Assembly: GCA_015295805.1 (NCBI GenBank) | Contig: DVEF01000092.1 | Coordinates: 1 to 49,324, forward strand | Length of the DNA: 49,324 nucleotides | From: Geminocystis sp. M7585_C2015_104 | GTDB lineage: Bacteria > Cyanobacteriota > Cyanobacteriia > Cyanobacteriales > Cyanobacteriaceae | Direction: 5' to 3' | In this document: piece after piece, positions 27,452 to 36,537 of the stretch | Numbering within the stretch: the first letter of the stretch is position 1 | How the letters are laid out: each line of letters starts with the position of its first letter | The notes under the pieces: model-generated | Seen by the model: only the letters and a program-made list of their open reading frames with translations | Databases searched by the model: none | What the model was told of the DNA's origin: nothing | Position numbers and translations under genes: made by a program

Positions 27452-29038
27452 CTACCTCAATTCGGCCACTACTACATTATCCAATAAAATTCTTTCAGTA
27501 AGTAGGTCTTCTACCGTTATCCGCAAACGCTTATTCTCATCCACCCTAAATAATACCCTAATCCTGTCTTGTCCTGGATTGCCCGGTGGCTCCAACCTAG
27601 CAATAGTTTTCCCCCCATCCCTGTCATTCAACGGTTGTACCACCCTTGTCCCTCGCTCTATACTACGAGTAACCAACCTTTCGCCATCAAAGTAAACCTC
27701 TGTGGCTGTTTCCTCTCCGGCTAACTCCCCTATTACCAACTCTATACTAGGCTGATTTGGCGTCGAGGCCCCCAGAATCAACTCCCTTGCCTCTGGCATC
27801 GGGATGGGTTGTCCTTTGGGTATAATTACGTGCCAGTCATGGGCATTTTTCCTCTTATTCCAGTATCTTATGCCGTAACTGTGATACAGAAAGTCCCTTA
27901 CCTCTAATTGCTGTTCTAATTTTAATGCTCCCCTGGCAATGGCATCAAGGGGATGTTCACATTTTATTTTTTCTTTTGGGAAATATTTTTGTAACCATTC
28001 TCTTAGGGCTGGAATTTGTACACTGCCTCCCACTAACAAGACAGTATCAATGGCCTCCTTGTCAATGCCATTAGCCTTGGCTTGTTGCAATACGTTTTCC
28101 ATCAGGGCGGATAAACGCTCAAAAAACCTATTATTTTGCAAAATCTCGACAAAAGTCGAGCGACTTAGCCGTAAATCATAAGTTTCCAGAGTCTCATCGT
28201 TGAAATAAACTTCTTGTGCCTCAGTTTCACTGGAGAGTTTAATCTTCAATCTTTCTGCCAGACGCGTTGTCAGAGAAGACTTAACGATTCCCTGTTGTTG
28301 ATGGAAATAATCCACAATCCAATTGTCTATATCACAACCCCCCAAATTGGTGCCAGCTTTTGCTATTACCCTAGCTAATTTTGTTTTTTGACTTGAGTTT
28401 TTTCCCAACAATTTATCCCCCCATTTTATTATAAAACCCTGAGTTTTTTTGCTGAAGCTCCGAGCTAATTCTACCAGAGAAAAATCTAGTGTTCCTCCCC
28501 CAAAATCCATTACCAAGATTCTACTGTCTCCCTCCTCTTCTCTGCCATACCCCAGTGCCGCCGCCGTGGGCTCATCTATGATTTTAACCCTTTCTACTCG
28601 CCATTTTCTACAAATTTCCGTCAGCCACTGACGATATTTTTCAAAACTATCTACCGGCACTGTTAAAATAAGGGAGTCTACGTCTTTTAATTCTCCGATT
28701 ATTTTATTTAAAAACCACTCTCCAACCTTTTCAAAGGTCACCTTTACTCCATCCAAAACCGGCAGAAAACCCTGGAGTTCGCTGCCTATTCCCCTTTTAA
28801 AATTGTAGAAAAATCTCTCATTCCCTCTATAGTCTAATCCTCTGTCTCTAACTCTCTGCCCAACAATAACATCATCTTCTTGGGCATTGTTTACATATAC
28901 CAGACTGGGGATAACTGGGGGGATATTTGGATTATTCTGAGCCAAGTTAACCAGTTTTACAATCTCCGTTTCTTTTGTTTCCGGATTAATGCGCGCTACC
29001 ACAGTGTTACTGGTACCAAAATCGATTGCAATTGTCAT
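27452..29038 (-). CDS. Atypical Hsp70-family protein (DnaK-like ATPase, short C-terminus)
   Basis: 528 residues. The actin-like ATPase domain (about 1-395) is complete: phosphate-1 IDFGTSNTVVA (4-14), connect-1 DEPTAAALGYG, phosphate-2 MDFGGGTLDFSLVE and the adenosine motif VLLVGGSVQIPALREWL. About 130 residues follow, forming a short beta-rich region without the helical lid and acidic tail of DnaK. It is therefore a divergent Hsp70, probably with a narrow client range or a regulatory role, and not the housekeeping DnaK. It is the first gene of a tight pair with scpB. It is divergent from the membrane protein gene at 29161. Confidence 0.88.
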   Translation of the reverse strand: MTIAIDFGTSNTVVARINPETKETEIVKLVNLAQNNPNIPPVIPSLVYVNNAQEDDVIVGQRVRDRGLDYRGNERFFYNFKRGIGSELQGFLPVLDGVKVTFEKVGEWFLNKIIGELKDVDSLILTVPVDSFEKYRQWLTEICRKWRVERVKIIDEPTAAALGYGREEEGDSRILVMDFGGGTLDFSLVELARSFSKKTQGFIIKWGDKLLGKNSSQKTKLARVIAKAGTNLGGCDIDNWIVDYFHQQQGIVKSSLTTRLAERLKIKLSSETEAQEVYFNDETLETYDLRLSRSTFVEILQNNRFFERLSALMENVLQQAKANGIDKEAIDTVLLVGGSVQIPALREWLQKYFPKEKIKCEHPLDAIARGALKLEQQLEVRDFLYHSYGIRYWNKRKNAHDWHVIIPKGQPIPMPEARELILGASTPNQPSIELVIGELAGEETATEVYFDGERLVTRSIERGTRVVQPLNDRDGGKTIARLEPPGNPGQDRIRVLFRVDENKRLRITVEDLLTERILLDNVVVAELR

Positions 29039-29160
29039 AGGCCTCCACCAAACAATCGAAGGTATATTGTACCATTTCCTTCCCCAATATATCTTCGTTT
29101 ATTCGTTTACAAAAAATCTCTAAAAGGCTATGATAGTTACCACCATTGGCTTCAACAAGT

Positions 29161-31020
29161 ATGAGTGTTTTTGGGCGACGACAAATCCTGTTGTCTTTTT
29201 GTCTCACCACGGCTTTGTTGGTGGCTATAGTAGAGTATAACATTTTTAAAACTCATGATGGTTATACCCATTTTGTCTGGGGGTACTATCACAGCAAACA
29301 AATACTAGAAGGACAATTATACCCCAAGTGGTTTGAAGAAGCTTTTGGAGGATTAGGGGCATCTAGTTTTACTTTTTACCCTCCTCTTTTTCGTTTTTTA
29401 TCCCTTCCCTTCGCCTTGCTAAATCTTTCACCCTCCCAACAGATAAAAGGAGCAATTATTGTTGTGGTAATAATCAATTCCTTGGGAGTTTTTCTTCTCT
29501 CCTACTCCCTGTTTAAAACTAGGGGCTATTCCCGGAATGTTGCCGTTATTTTTGGCACTCTTAACCCCTATTTTCTGGTGGACATTTTCGTCAGAGGCGC
29601 CTACGCTGAAGCCACTTCTATTGCCATTTTACCCTGGCTGATGTTGTCTATTTTGAAATCCCTACAACTCCCAGAAAGAATATCCCTTGGCAATGCCATT
29701 TTTCTTAGCCTGATTTTCCTGTCTCATATTCCCGGTAGTCTGATTTTATTGTCATCTCTCTTTGTGGGGGTATCCTATCTGTTTGTCGCCAGGAAAATCT
29801 CTCTAAAAACGGCTATCAATTGTTTTCTACTCCCCCTAACACTAGCCTTAGGAATAACCAGTTTCTTTCTGCTTCCTGTCGTGATGGATAATAAATTATT
29901 CCAAAAACCATTTCGCTACGACTATGAGAATCACTTCCTTGACTTCAGCCACGAGCTTTCCTATCTCCTAGTAGGGGAAAATTTTCTAATTGCCATTCTA
30001 GGAATTTCTCTGTATCTTTCAAGCTTTCAATATGGGGAATTAAAAGATAATCCGAGAAAAAAATTTTTATCTTTTGCAGCGGCAATTTGTCTATTCTCCC
30101 TAGGCATGGTTACCCCAATTGCCAAGCCAATTTATGAAGGAATAAAAGTCTTTCAAGAGGTTCAGTTTCCCTGGCGATTTTTTGTTACAACTCAGGCCAT
30201 AATACCCTACTTATTCGCCGAGAGTGTGGGAAGAATTATTGATGAAAATAAATGCAAAAAATATACCATACTTTCCAAAATTATTCCCTTAGTAGCTATC
30301 ACTCCATTGATTATGTTTTGCTGTCGTTTGTGGAAGGAAATTTCTCAACCATATCACAATCGTTTTGACAAGAGTTTTGTAGCAGAAATAAACCAGATAA
30401 CCGTAACAGGAAAACCCACCACCTACCAGGAGAAGAATTATCTAACCTATGGGGAAAAATATAAGGTGTTGCCGATAGGAGGAAGATTATTTTTGTTTGA
30501 CAACAATTTTAAATTGATCCAATTGGAGGTGCCTGACTATTTACCAAAGGGGATAGATGCGTTAAAATGGCCGAGGGTGTCATATCCTGCACCTCATCCC
30601 ACTTTTAGGGCCCCCAGACTATATCCGCCAGTGGAGATAATGTATAAGGGGAAATATCATGTGGAAGCCTGGAAACCGGGTAAAAGAGTCTTGCGACTGT
30701 CTCTGCCACAAGCCACAGCGATAATAATAAAGACTTTTTTCTATCCCGGCTGGCATGGTGAGTATACTCCCCTTTCTCCCCAACAAAATAACCATGGATT
30801 TATAATGACAAATGTCTACCACCCCCTCACCCTAACCCCTTGGTGGGATGGGAGAATAGCATTTCAACTACCCCCCGGAGAATACCAAGTTATTATCTCC
30901 TATAAGGGCACTTTGGCCGAGAGAATTGGTGGTATTGTCACCTGGATTACTATGTCTGTTATTGTCTTTTGGCAGTGGCGACGACAATACAAAAAGAAGG
31001 CAATAAGAATAAGAAGTTGA
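29161..31020 (+). CDS. Large membrane protein, glycosyltransferase-like (6-pyruvoyl-tetrahydropterin synthase-related class)
   Basis: About 619 residues with around 10 hydrophobic helices in the first two thirds and a soluble beta-rich segment (about 415-580) before a last helix and a basic tail. The first loop carries DGYTHFVWGYYHSKQILEG then LYPKWFEEAFGGLGASSFTFYPPL. This arrangement is seen in membrane proteins annotated as PTPS-related, distant relatives of PMT/YfhO-type glycosyltransferases, with the early aspartate as possible catalytic residue. Substrate and role are unknown. The ATG at 29161 is chosen; an in-frame TTG lies at 29146. Confidence 0.75.
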   Translation: MSVFGRRQILLSFCLTTALLVAIVEYNIFKTHDGYTHFVWGYYHSKQILEGQLYPKWFEEAFGGLGASSFTFYPPLFRFLSLPFALLNLSPSQQIKGAIIVVVIINSLGVFLLSYSLFKTRGYSRNVAVIFGTLNPYFLVDIFVRGAYAEATSIAILPWLMLSILKSLQLPERISLGNAIFLSLIFLSHIPGSLILLSSLFVGVSYLFVARKISLKTAINCFLLPLTLALGITSFFLLPVVMDNKLFQKPFRYDYENHFLDFSHELSYLLVGENFLIAILGISLYLSSFQYGELKDNPRKKFLSFAAAICLFSLGMVTPIAKPIYEGIKVFQEVQFPWRFFVTTQAIIPYLFAESVGRIIDENKCKKYTILSKIIPLVAITPLIMFCCRLWKEISQPYHNRFDKSFVAEINQITVTGKPTTYQEKNYLTYGEKYKVLPIGGRLFLFDNNFKLIQLEVPDYLPKGIDALKWPRVSYPAPHPTFRAPRLYPPVEIMYKGKYHVEAWKPGKRVLRLSLPQATAIIIKTFFYPGWHGEYTPLSPQQNNHGFIMTNVYHPLTLTPWWDGRIAFQLPPGEYQVIISYKGTLAERIGGIVTWITMSVIVFWQWRRQYKKKAIRIRS

Positions 31021-31062
31021 GTGGTTTTTCCTCTCCCACTACCACCCCCCATATCCCATACC

Positions 31063-32556
31063 CTAACCCCTATCAGGAATGACAGTGGAAACAGTTTCCT
31101 GACTGCCATAAAACAGTATTACTGCTTCGTTATCACTCCAACCCGTGACAAAATGAGGTTGTAGGCCAAATAAGACAATCAAAGAAGCTAAAATAATGGC
31201 AGGTAGCTCGTCTGCCCAAGAAACTGGCGGTAAATTGGCTAATTCTGGCGTTAAACGCCCAAAAAAGACTTTATTTATCATAAGGAGAAAATAAACGGCA
31301 GTTAAACCAGTGCCAACCATACAAAGTATAGTGGGAATGGGAAAAATAGGAAAACTCCCCCTGAAAACCAAAAACTCCGAAATAAAACCAATCATACCAG
31401 GAATACCGGCACTAGCCATCACTCCCAAAATCATCAGACTGCCTGTTATAGGTAATCCCTTCTGGGGATTGAGTAATCCTCTCAAATAATCTACATCCCT
31501 ACTACCCGTGGTTTCATACACCAACCCCACCAGGGTAAACAACAAAGCCGAAATCAAACCATGACTCACCATCTGCAAAATAGAAGCCTGAAGACTAAGT
31601 CTAGTAGCGGCTGAGGCGGCTAACAATACATATGCCATATGGGCAATAGAAGAATACGCTACCACCTTTTTCATATCCTTTTGGGAAATGGCACACATGG
31701 CACCATACAATGCACTATTAGCGGCAATATAGGCTAAGTATGGTGAAATAGCCACCCAACCCTGTAAAAACAATCCCACCCCAAAACGCAACAAGGCATA
31801 AGTGCCTAGTTTTAACAATACCCCAGCCAATAATACCGAAATAGGTGTGCTAGCCTCCACATGGGCGTCTGGTAACCAAGTGTGGAAGGGGAAAATAGGG
31901 ATTTTGATAAACAAACCAATCAAGAGGGGTATTAGCAGGAGAATTTGTGTTTTTACGGGTAACAGATGAGATTTTAACCCCTCAAAAGCAAAAGTGGACT
32001 CCCCACTAAACCATACTAGTCCCAAAAAACTAATTAGTATTAAAATCCCCGACAAGGCAGTGTAGAGAAGAAATTTTGTTGCCGCATATCCCCTCCTTGC
32101 ACCCCCCCACACCGCTATCAAAAAATACAATGGCACTATTTCTATCTCATAAAAAAGGAAGAATAGTAACAGATTTTGTGCCAAAAATGCCCCATTCACA
32201 CTCCCCATTAACAGCAGTATTAGGGCATAATAAAAACGAGGACGCTCAGTTTCCTTCTTAGATATATATATAGCAATTGATGTCAAGAAACAATTGAGGA
32301 GCACTAGAGGCAGGGATAAACCATCAATTCCCAAGTCGTAACTTAAACCTAACCACTCCAACCAGACAAAACTCTCCCTCAGTTGAATTGCTGGTAGGCT
32401 AGCATCAAATTTCGCCGCTACAGCGACACTGTAAATAAAAGTAATTAAGGAGACGAAAAGGGCGAAAAAGCAGTAAAAATATCCCCCTCTTTTCCCTGGT
32501 ACAATGGATATAATTATTGCGGCAAAAACGGGGAACCAAATCAAGAAACTTAACAT
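31063..32556 (-). CDS. ndhD4: NDH-1MS' subunit NdhD4
   Basis: Nqo13/NuoM-type antiporter-like subunit, 497 residues. LLFFLFYEIEIVPLYFLIAVWGG with its glutamates, IPIFPFHTWLPDAHVEASTPISVLL and KKVVAYSSIAHMAYVLL are the family signatures. It lies 62 nt downstream of the ndhF gene in the same direction. Pairing with an NdhF of the short type, without other ndh genes, indicates the constitutive CO2-uptake module NDH-1MS' (NdhF4/NdhD4/CupB). cupB is not adjacent, the arrangement I recall for Synechocystis. NdhD1 of the respiratory form is the alternative. Confidence 0.82.
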   Translation of the reverse strand: MLSFLIWFPVFAAIIISIVPGKRGGYFYCFFALFVSLITFIYSVAVAAKFDASLPAIQLRESFVWLEWLGLSYDLGIDGLSLPLVLLNCFLTSIAIYISKKETERPRFYYALILLLMGSVNGAFLAQNLLLFFLFYEIEIVPLYFLIAVWGGARRGYAATKFLLYTALSGILILISFLGLVWFSGESTFAFEGLKSHLLPVKTQILLLIPLLIGLFIKIPIFPFHTWLPDAHVEASTPISVLLAGVLLKLGTYALLRFGVGLFLQGWVAISPYLAYIAANSALYGAMCAISQKDMKKVVAYSSIAHMAYVLLAASAATRLSLQASILQMVSHGLISALLFTLVGLVYETTGSRDVDYLRGLLNPQKGLPITGSLMILGVMASAGIPGMIGFISEFLVFRGSFPIFPIPTILCMVGTGLTAVYFLLMINKVFFGRLTPELANLPPVSWADELPAIILASLIVLFGLQPHFVTGWSDNEAVILFYGSQETVSTVIPDRG

Positions 32557-32618
32557 ATATTTTAACGTTAAAACTTCCTGAAAAAGTTAAAAAGTAAAAG
32601 GTAAAAATTAAAAGGCTT

Positions 32619-34508
32619 CTAAAATAATGACCAATAATTAATAATATTCTGCCACTGGCCACCTAAAACCCACCACATGAGTAGAGAAACACCAATTAGG
32701 ATGGTAAGAAGATAAAATTGAGACTGGCCAGAAGTATTATATCTGAGAGTATTACTGCCAAAAATGGTGAAGAGAGTAACTAAATTGACTACACCGTCCA
32801 CTATGTATCTGTCACACCAACTGATAAACCTGGAAATATTGCCGACCAGGGAAACCACTGTAATCTGATAAATCCTGTCTAGATAAAAATCATAGGCCAA
32901 CAAGTCTTGCAACAAACGCAACCCCTTCTGTACAGGACGAGAAAAACCACGGTATAAGGGAATAAAACAGCCTACTACCGCCCCCACCAAGCCGGAAAGA
33001 ATAATCAGGGGAATAGCATAAAAAACGACAGGACTGTGATTGTCTAGAATTGGGGGATTAGGACTAAGCCAAAGATTATACTGTAGTGGCACAAGAGGAG
33101 CAATTAGTGTAATAATAGTCAAAGATACCATGGGGAGTGCCATGGGCCAGGGCACCTCTGGCGCACGACGGGTTTTGGGTTGACAATCCCCTAAAAATAC
33201 TGCCCGGAAGACGCGAGTCAAATTTAAAGCATTTAGGAAATTAACCAATATCAGAATGGATAACAACCACCAGGATACCTCTAGTTTTCCGTCAAACCAA
33301 CGAGAATATGTAATTAAAATGCCCAACGGCAATAACCCTACAACACCACCACTGCCAGTCATGTAAGCCAGAGTTGTAGCCGGCATTTTTGACCACAATC
33401 CCCCCATCTCTGTAATATTCTGGCTATTAGTGGTATAAACAACTGCACCCGCACTCAAAAACAACAACGCCTTGGCCACCCCATGACTGAATAGTATCAA
33501 AAAGGCAATGTCTGTATGCCCCAATCCAACCGCAATGAACACCAAACCCAAATAGGCACTGGTAGAATGAGATAGTGCTCTTTTTATGTCTATCTGTGCT
33601 AGGGCAATCAGAGAAGCCCCAATGGCAGTAATTGTTCCTATAATTATCAACGTGTCTGATGCTATGGTGGATATTGTGAATACCGGTTGTAGTTTTATCA
33701 GTATATAAGCTCCAGCACATACTACAATAGAGTTACGCATAACACTGGCAGGATTAGGCGCCTCCATAGCCTCATCCAACCAGAGATTGAGGGGGAATTG
33801 GGCACATTTGCCGGTAGGACCCGCAATGAGAGCTAAACCAACTAAAGCAGCGGTAAAATCGGATAGGGGGTGGGATTGTGCCCATTCTCGCAACTGAGAG
33901 AAATTCAAGCCAGCGCCATAGCTGGATAGTGCCACAATACCCATCAACAATAGAATGTCTCCCACCCTTTTAGTTAAGAAGGCATCCCTGGCAGCTGTTA
34001 CCACCAATGGTTGTGCATACCAAAATCCCACTAGCAAATAGGTAGATAAGGTTAGCATTTCCAACAGGCCATAGCTTAGCAGCAGAGAGTCACTTATGGC
34101 AATTCCCCCTAAAGCCGCCTCAAAAAAGCCCATTAGCCCGTAAAATCTAGCCAATGACCAATCCTTTTCCATGTATCCCAAGGCAAACAATTGGGATACA
34201 AGGCTAATAGTAGTTACTAATTCTATTGCGCCACTGCTAATGGGTGATATTTCAATGGTGAAGGATAAGTGTAAATCTGCTATGGTAAACCAGGGGAAGT
34301 CTAATGTTTCAGAGGGTGTTTGATTTATATTCAGAAAAATAATGCTACCATGTACAAAGGACAAAAATGTCATTAAAAGATTTATGTAGGCTGCTGGACG
34401 TTGTCCTGTCTCGCGAATTAAACCTAGTGCCCAGGGTAGAGTTAAAACTGCCCCCGTTAGGCCATATAGGGGTATCCACCAGATGTGTTTTGTCAAAAAA
34501 TCAATCAT
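32619..34508 (-). CDS. ndhF4: NDH-1MS' subunit NdhF4
   Basis: Nqo12/NuoL-type subunit, 629 residues, close in length to NdhF3 (607) and shorter than typical NdhF1. The alignable blocks are LLEMLTLSTYLLVGFW, TKRVGD, LWLDEAMEAPNPASVMRNS and YIVDGVVNLVTLFTIFGSNTLRYNTSGQSQ. The start MIDFLTKHIWWIPLYGL at the ATG 34506-34508 parallels NdhF3. With ndhD4 it forms an operon for the constitutive CO2-uptake form of NDH-1. A minus-strand TATAAT at 34620-34625 is a candidate -10 about 110 nt upstream. Confidence 0.83.
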   Translation of the reverse strand: MIDFLTKHIWWIPLYGLTGAVLTLPWALGLIRETGQRPAAYINLLMTFLSFVHGSIIFLNINQTPSETLDFPWFTIADLHLSFTIEISPISSGAIELVTTISLVSQLFALGYMEKDWSLARFYGLMGFFEAALGGIAISDSLLLSYGLLEMLTLSTYLLVGFWYAQPLVVTAARDAFLTKRVGDILLLMGIVALSSYGAGLNFSQLREWAQSHPLSDFTAALVGLALIAGPTGKCAQFPLNLWLDEAMEAPNPASVMRNSIVVCAGAYILIKLQPVFTISTIASDTLIIIGTITAIGASLIALAQIDIKRALSHSTSAYLGLVFIAVGLGHTDIAFLILFSHGVAKALLFLSAGAVVYTTNSQNITEMGGLWSKMPATTLAYMTGSGGVVGLLPLGILITYSRWFDGKLEVSWWLLSILILVNFLNALNLTRVFRAVFLGDCQPKTRRAPEVPWPMALPMVSLTIITLIAPLVPLQYNLWLSPNPPILDNHSPVVFYAIPLIILSGLVGAVVGCFIPLYRGFSRPVQKGLRLLQDLLAYDFYLDRIYQITVVSLVGNISRFISWCDRYIVDGVVNLVTLFTIFGSNTLRYNTSGQSQFYLLTILIGVSLLMWWVLGGQWQNIINYWSLF

Positions 34509-34727
34509 TGTTTGCCTTCATATTGCCACTACTTCTGATTGATTTTACAGTAATTTCTTCCCAAAAAAAGGGCCACCAGTTTCACAAAAACACCCCCCAC
34601 AGTTTTACTTTTCCTAGTTATTATACATAAGAGCTAATAAGTTTCTCCTACGGGTAGTATTAAATTTAATCCATTAGGAATCCATAATCATAAAGCATTT
34701 GCGCAAAGCATAAGCTGAATTGTAAGG

Positions 34728-35444
34728 CTAACCCAGGGGATAGTCCTCATCGAATAGAATTCTACCTAAACGAATCATAGTGGCACCAGCTTTTATGGCT
34801 AACTCATAGTCATCAGACATCCCCATAGAGAGTTGATCAAATCTATCATCAAAATAGCCCTTCTGTCTAATTTCCTCTTTCAACTCCCGCAGACGACAAA
34901 AGGCGGCAAACATCTCCTCTGAAGACAACCCCAACGGCAAAATCGTCATTAAGCCACGAAAATGTAGATGAGAAAGGGATTGTAAAAAGTCTAAATCCTG
35001 CCATAACTGCCGGGGATGCCACCCATATTTATTCTCATCCGGTAGCAGTTTCACCTGTAAACACACCTGAGGATAATCGGCTATCTTCCCTGTCTCTTTT
35101 GCCTGTTTACTACACTCATCCAGCTTTTGTGCCAATTTAAGACTATCCACCGAATGAATCCAGGGGAAACATTCTACTACCTTCTTTGCCTTATTTGTTT
35201 GTAGGTGTCCGATAAAATGCCAACATATGTCATTATAGTCCCTAAGTTGTTCCTGTTTAGGGGTAGCATCTTGTAGTCGATTCTCCCCAAAATCCTTTAT
35301 TCCTTCCTGGTAAGCCAATTTTATCGTCTCCACTCCCACAGTCTTTGTAACCGCAATTAATCTCACTGTGGCTGGTATTCCTCGTCTAATCCTCTGCCAT
35401 CTCACCCTTAAACCATTCTCTCTATCTTCTCTCATTTCTCTCAT
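34728..35444 (-). CDS. Pyridoxal phosphate homeostasis protein (YggS/PLPBP family, PipY-like)
   Basis: 238 residues, single-domain alanine racemase-like barrel that binds PLP without known catalysis. LIAVTKTVGVETIKLAYQEGIKDFGENRLQDA contains the PLP lysine (about residue 34) and the GENR motif. WHFIGHLQTNKAK, MTILPLG and LSMGMSDDYELAIKAGATMIRLGRILF (phosphate-binding end) are all conserved. In many cyanobacteria this gene (pipY) follows pipX, the NtcA/PII partner; no pipX-like gene is upstream here. The ATG at 35442-35444 has GGAG about 8 nt before it. Confidence 0.92.
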   Translation of the reverse strand: MREMREDRENGLRVRWQRIRRGIPATVRLIAVTKTVGVETIKLAYQEGIKDFGENRLQDATPKQEQLRDYNDICWHFIGHLQTNKAKKVVECFPWIHSVDSLKLAQKLDECSKQAKETGKIADYPQVCLQVKLLPDENKYGWHPRQLWQDLDFLQSLSHLHFRGLMTILPLGLSSEEMFAAFCRLRELKEEIRQKGYFDDRFDQLSMGMSDDYELAIKAGATMIRLGRILFDEDYPLG

Positions 35445-35568
35445 GTTTTCTCCTTTCTCACTTTTCCCTTACATCATCATATCTTCCCTTCCCCCTTAGA
35501 AGGGGGGCAGCTTAGTAACGTTATGTTATACTTTAAGCCAAAAACCCCTACTACCCCCTGCAGCGATT

Positions 35569-36411
35569 ATGGTAATAGAAACACAACTGTCACCAACAGC
35601 ACCACTGGAGAAGGCTAGGTTCATGCTAGGGAGAGACGCCCGTGCTACCATTGAGGGTAGTAACATAACAGGTAGAATAATAGCCCTTGCCACATTCGCT
35701 GACAAGCCCCTCCATGCTTGCATTCTACCACAAGATGCGAAAGAGGGCATCTGGGTCGCCCAGTTTGAGATTATTGAATCCTTCCCTCAAGTTGTTGAAT
35801 CCCCCCCTTCTTCCCTCCCTCTTCCATCTACCTGTTAGTAGTCTGTTGATGAGTTTTTTTCCTCCATTGGTAAGAATACAGAGGAATACAAGGGGAATAT
35901 TAAGATCTCCCTCAAGGAGACACTCTATTCTCTTCTCAAAAACCAAGGCAATTTTCCTGACTATGTTGCCTAATCAACCCTGGAAAGCCTCACAAAAAAC
36001 TTTGTTGAAGAAATTGCAGACACGGTATCCTCCCCTCCTAACAATTAGCCGGAAAGATTAGCGGAAAATTTAGCCCCCCAAGACACTTCATCCTACAAAA
36101 ATATCTTTGCTGCAACAGTAAATTTTAGACTTGCTTTTGTCAAAAATAAGTCCAAAAATAACGGCTCCCCTTGGAGAGGGAACCCAAATACCTTCAGAAG
36201 GAGATTTTTGTTATCTGGAATATAATTACAACTAATAAAATTTGCTTTTGATGCCACATGTATTGACAACAGGGCCCCTCAATTTATTGTCTTTAGGGGG
36301 TTACTTCATTGTAGAAGGTTAATGCTAGAGTTATCCATTCCTATCCGGGTATTTGGTAGCCATTTTAAACAGATAACCCCACTGGAAAAATTTGCTGCTT
36401 TACTTTCCTAA
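35569..36411 (+). pseudogene. Interrupted reading frame: intact 89-codon 5' part, then several in-frame stops
   Basis: The ATG at 35569 opens 89 codons (MVIETQLSPTAPLEKARFML onward, then a proline/serine-rich end SSLPLPSTC) to TAG-TAG at 35836-35841. The same frame continues with protein-like stretches: SVDEFFSSIGKNTEEYKGN onward to a TAA at 35971, STLESLTKNFVEEIADT to a TAG at 36046, a long open run to a TAA at 36223, and another to 36409. All internal stops are TAG or TAA, each one C-to-T change from a glutamine codon. I recognise no family. It could be a decayed gene of about 280 codons, or a real 89-residue protein followed by chance open frame. No start or Shine-Dalgarno supports the later pieces. 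Confidence 0.4.
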
Positions 36412-36481
36412 TATACTATTCCATAAAAACGCAGGTTTATCATCAAAAAACAGGGGGCAAATACCACAGAAAATTTGCACC

Positions 36482-36513
36482 AAAAAAAGGGGGCAAGTAA
36501 GTGTTCGCCCCCC
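36482..36513 (-). terminator. Intrinsic terminator of ppsA
   Basis: Minus strand: GGGGGGC (36507-36513) pairs with GCCCCC (36489-36494), loop of 12 nt whose ends also pair AA/TT, followed by seven Ts (36482-36488). It lies 25 nt after the ppsA stop codon. Confidence 0.85.
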
Positions 36514-36537
36514 AATATTCTGTCTATTTACTGTGGC

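Noticed and set aside
31063-34508. The second ndhF-ndhD pair as respiratory NdhF1/NdhD1
   Set aside because: NdhF is shorter than typical NdhF1, closely parallels NdhF3 at both ends, and is paired directly with an ndhD, as in ndhF4-ndhD4. The assignment still needs a tree.
34691-34715. Palindrome TTTGCGCAAA near 34698 as a terminator of the YggS gene or an operator of ndhF4
   Set aside because: No T-run follows on either strand and no promoter elements overlap it, so no function can be supported.
35687-36061. A 124-codon open frame overlapping the interrupted gene region
   Set aside because: Its product is rich in L, P, S, R without any domain look, it lacks a Shine-Dalgarno, and the other frame reads far more like protein.
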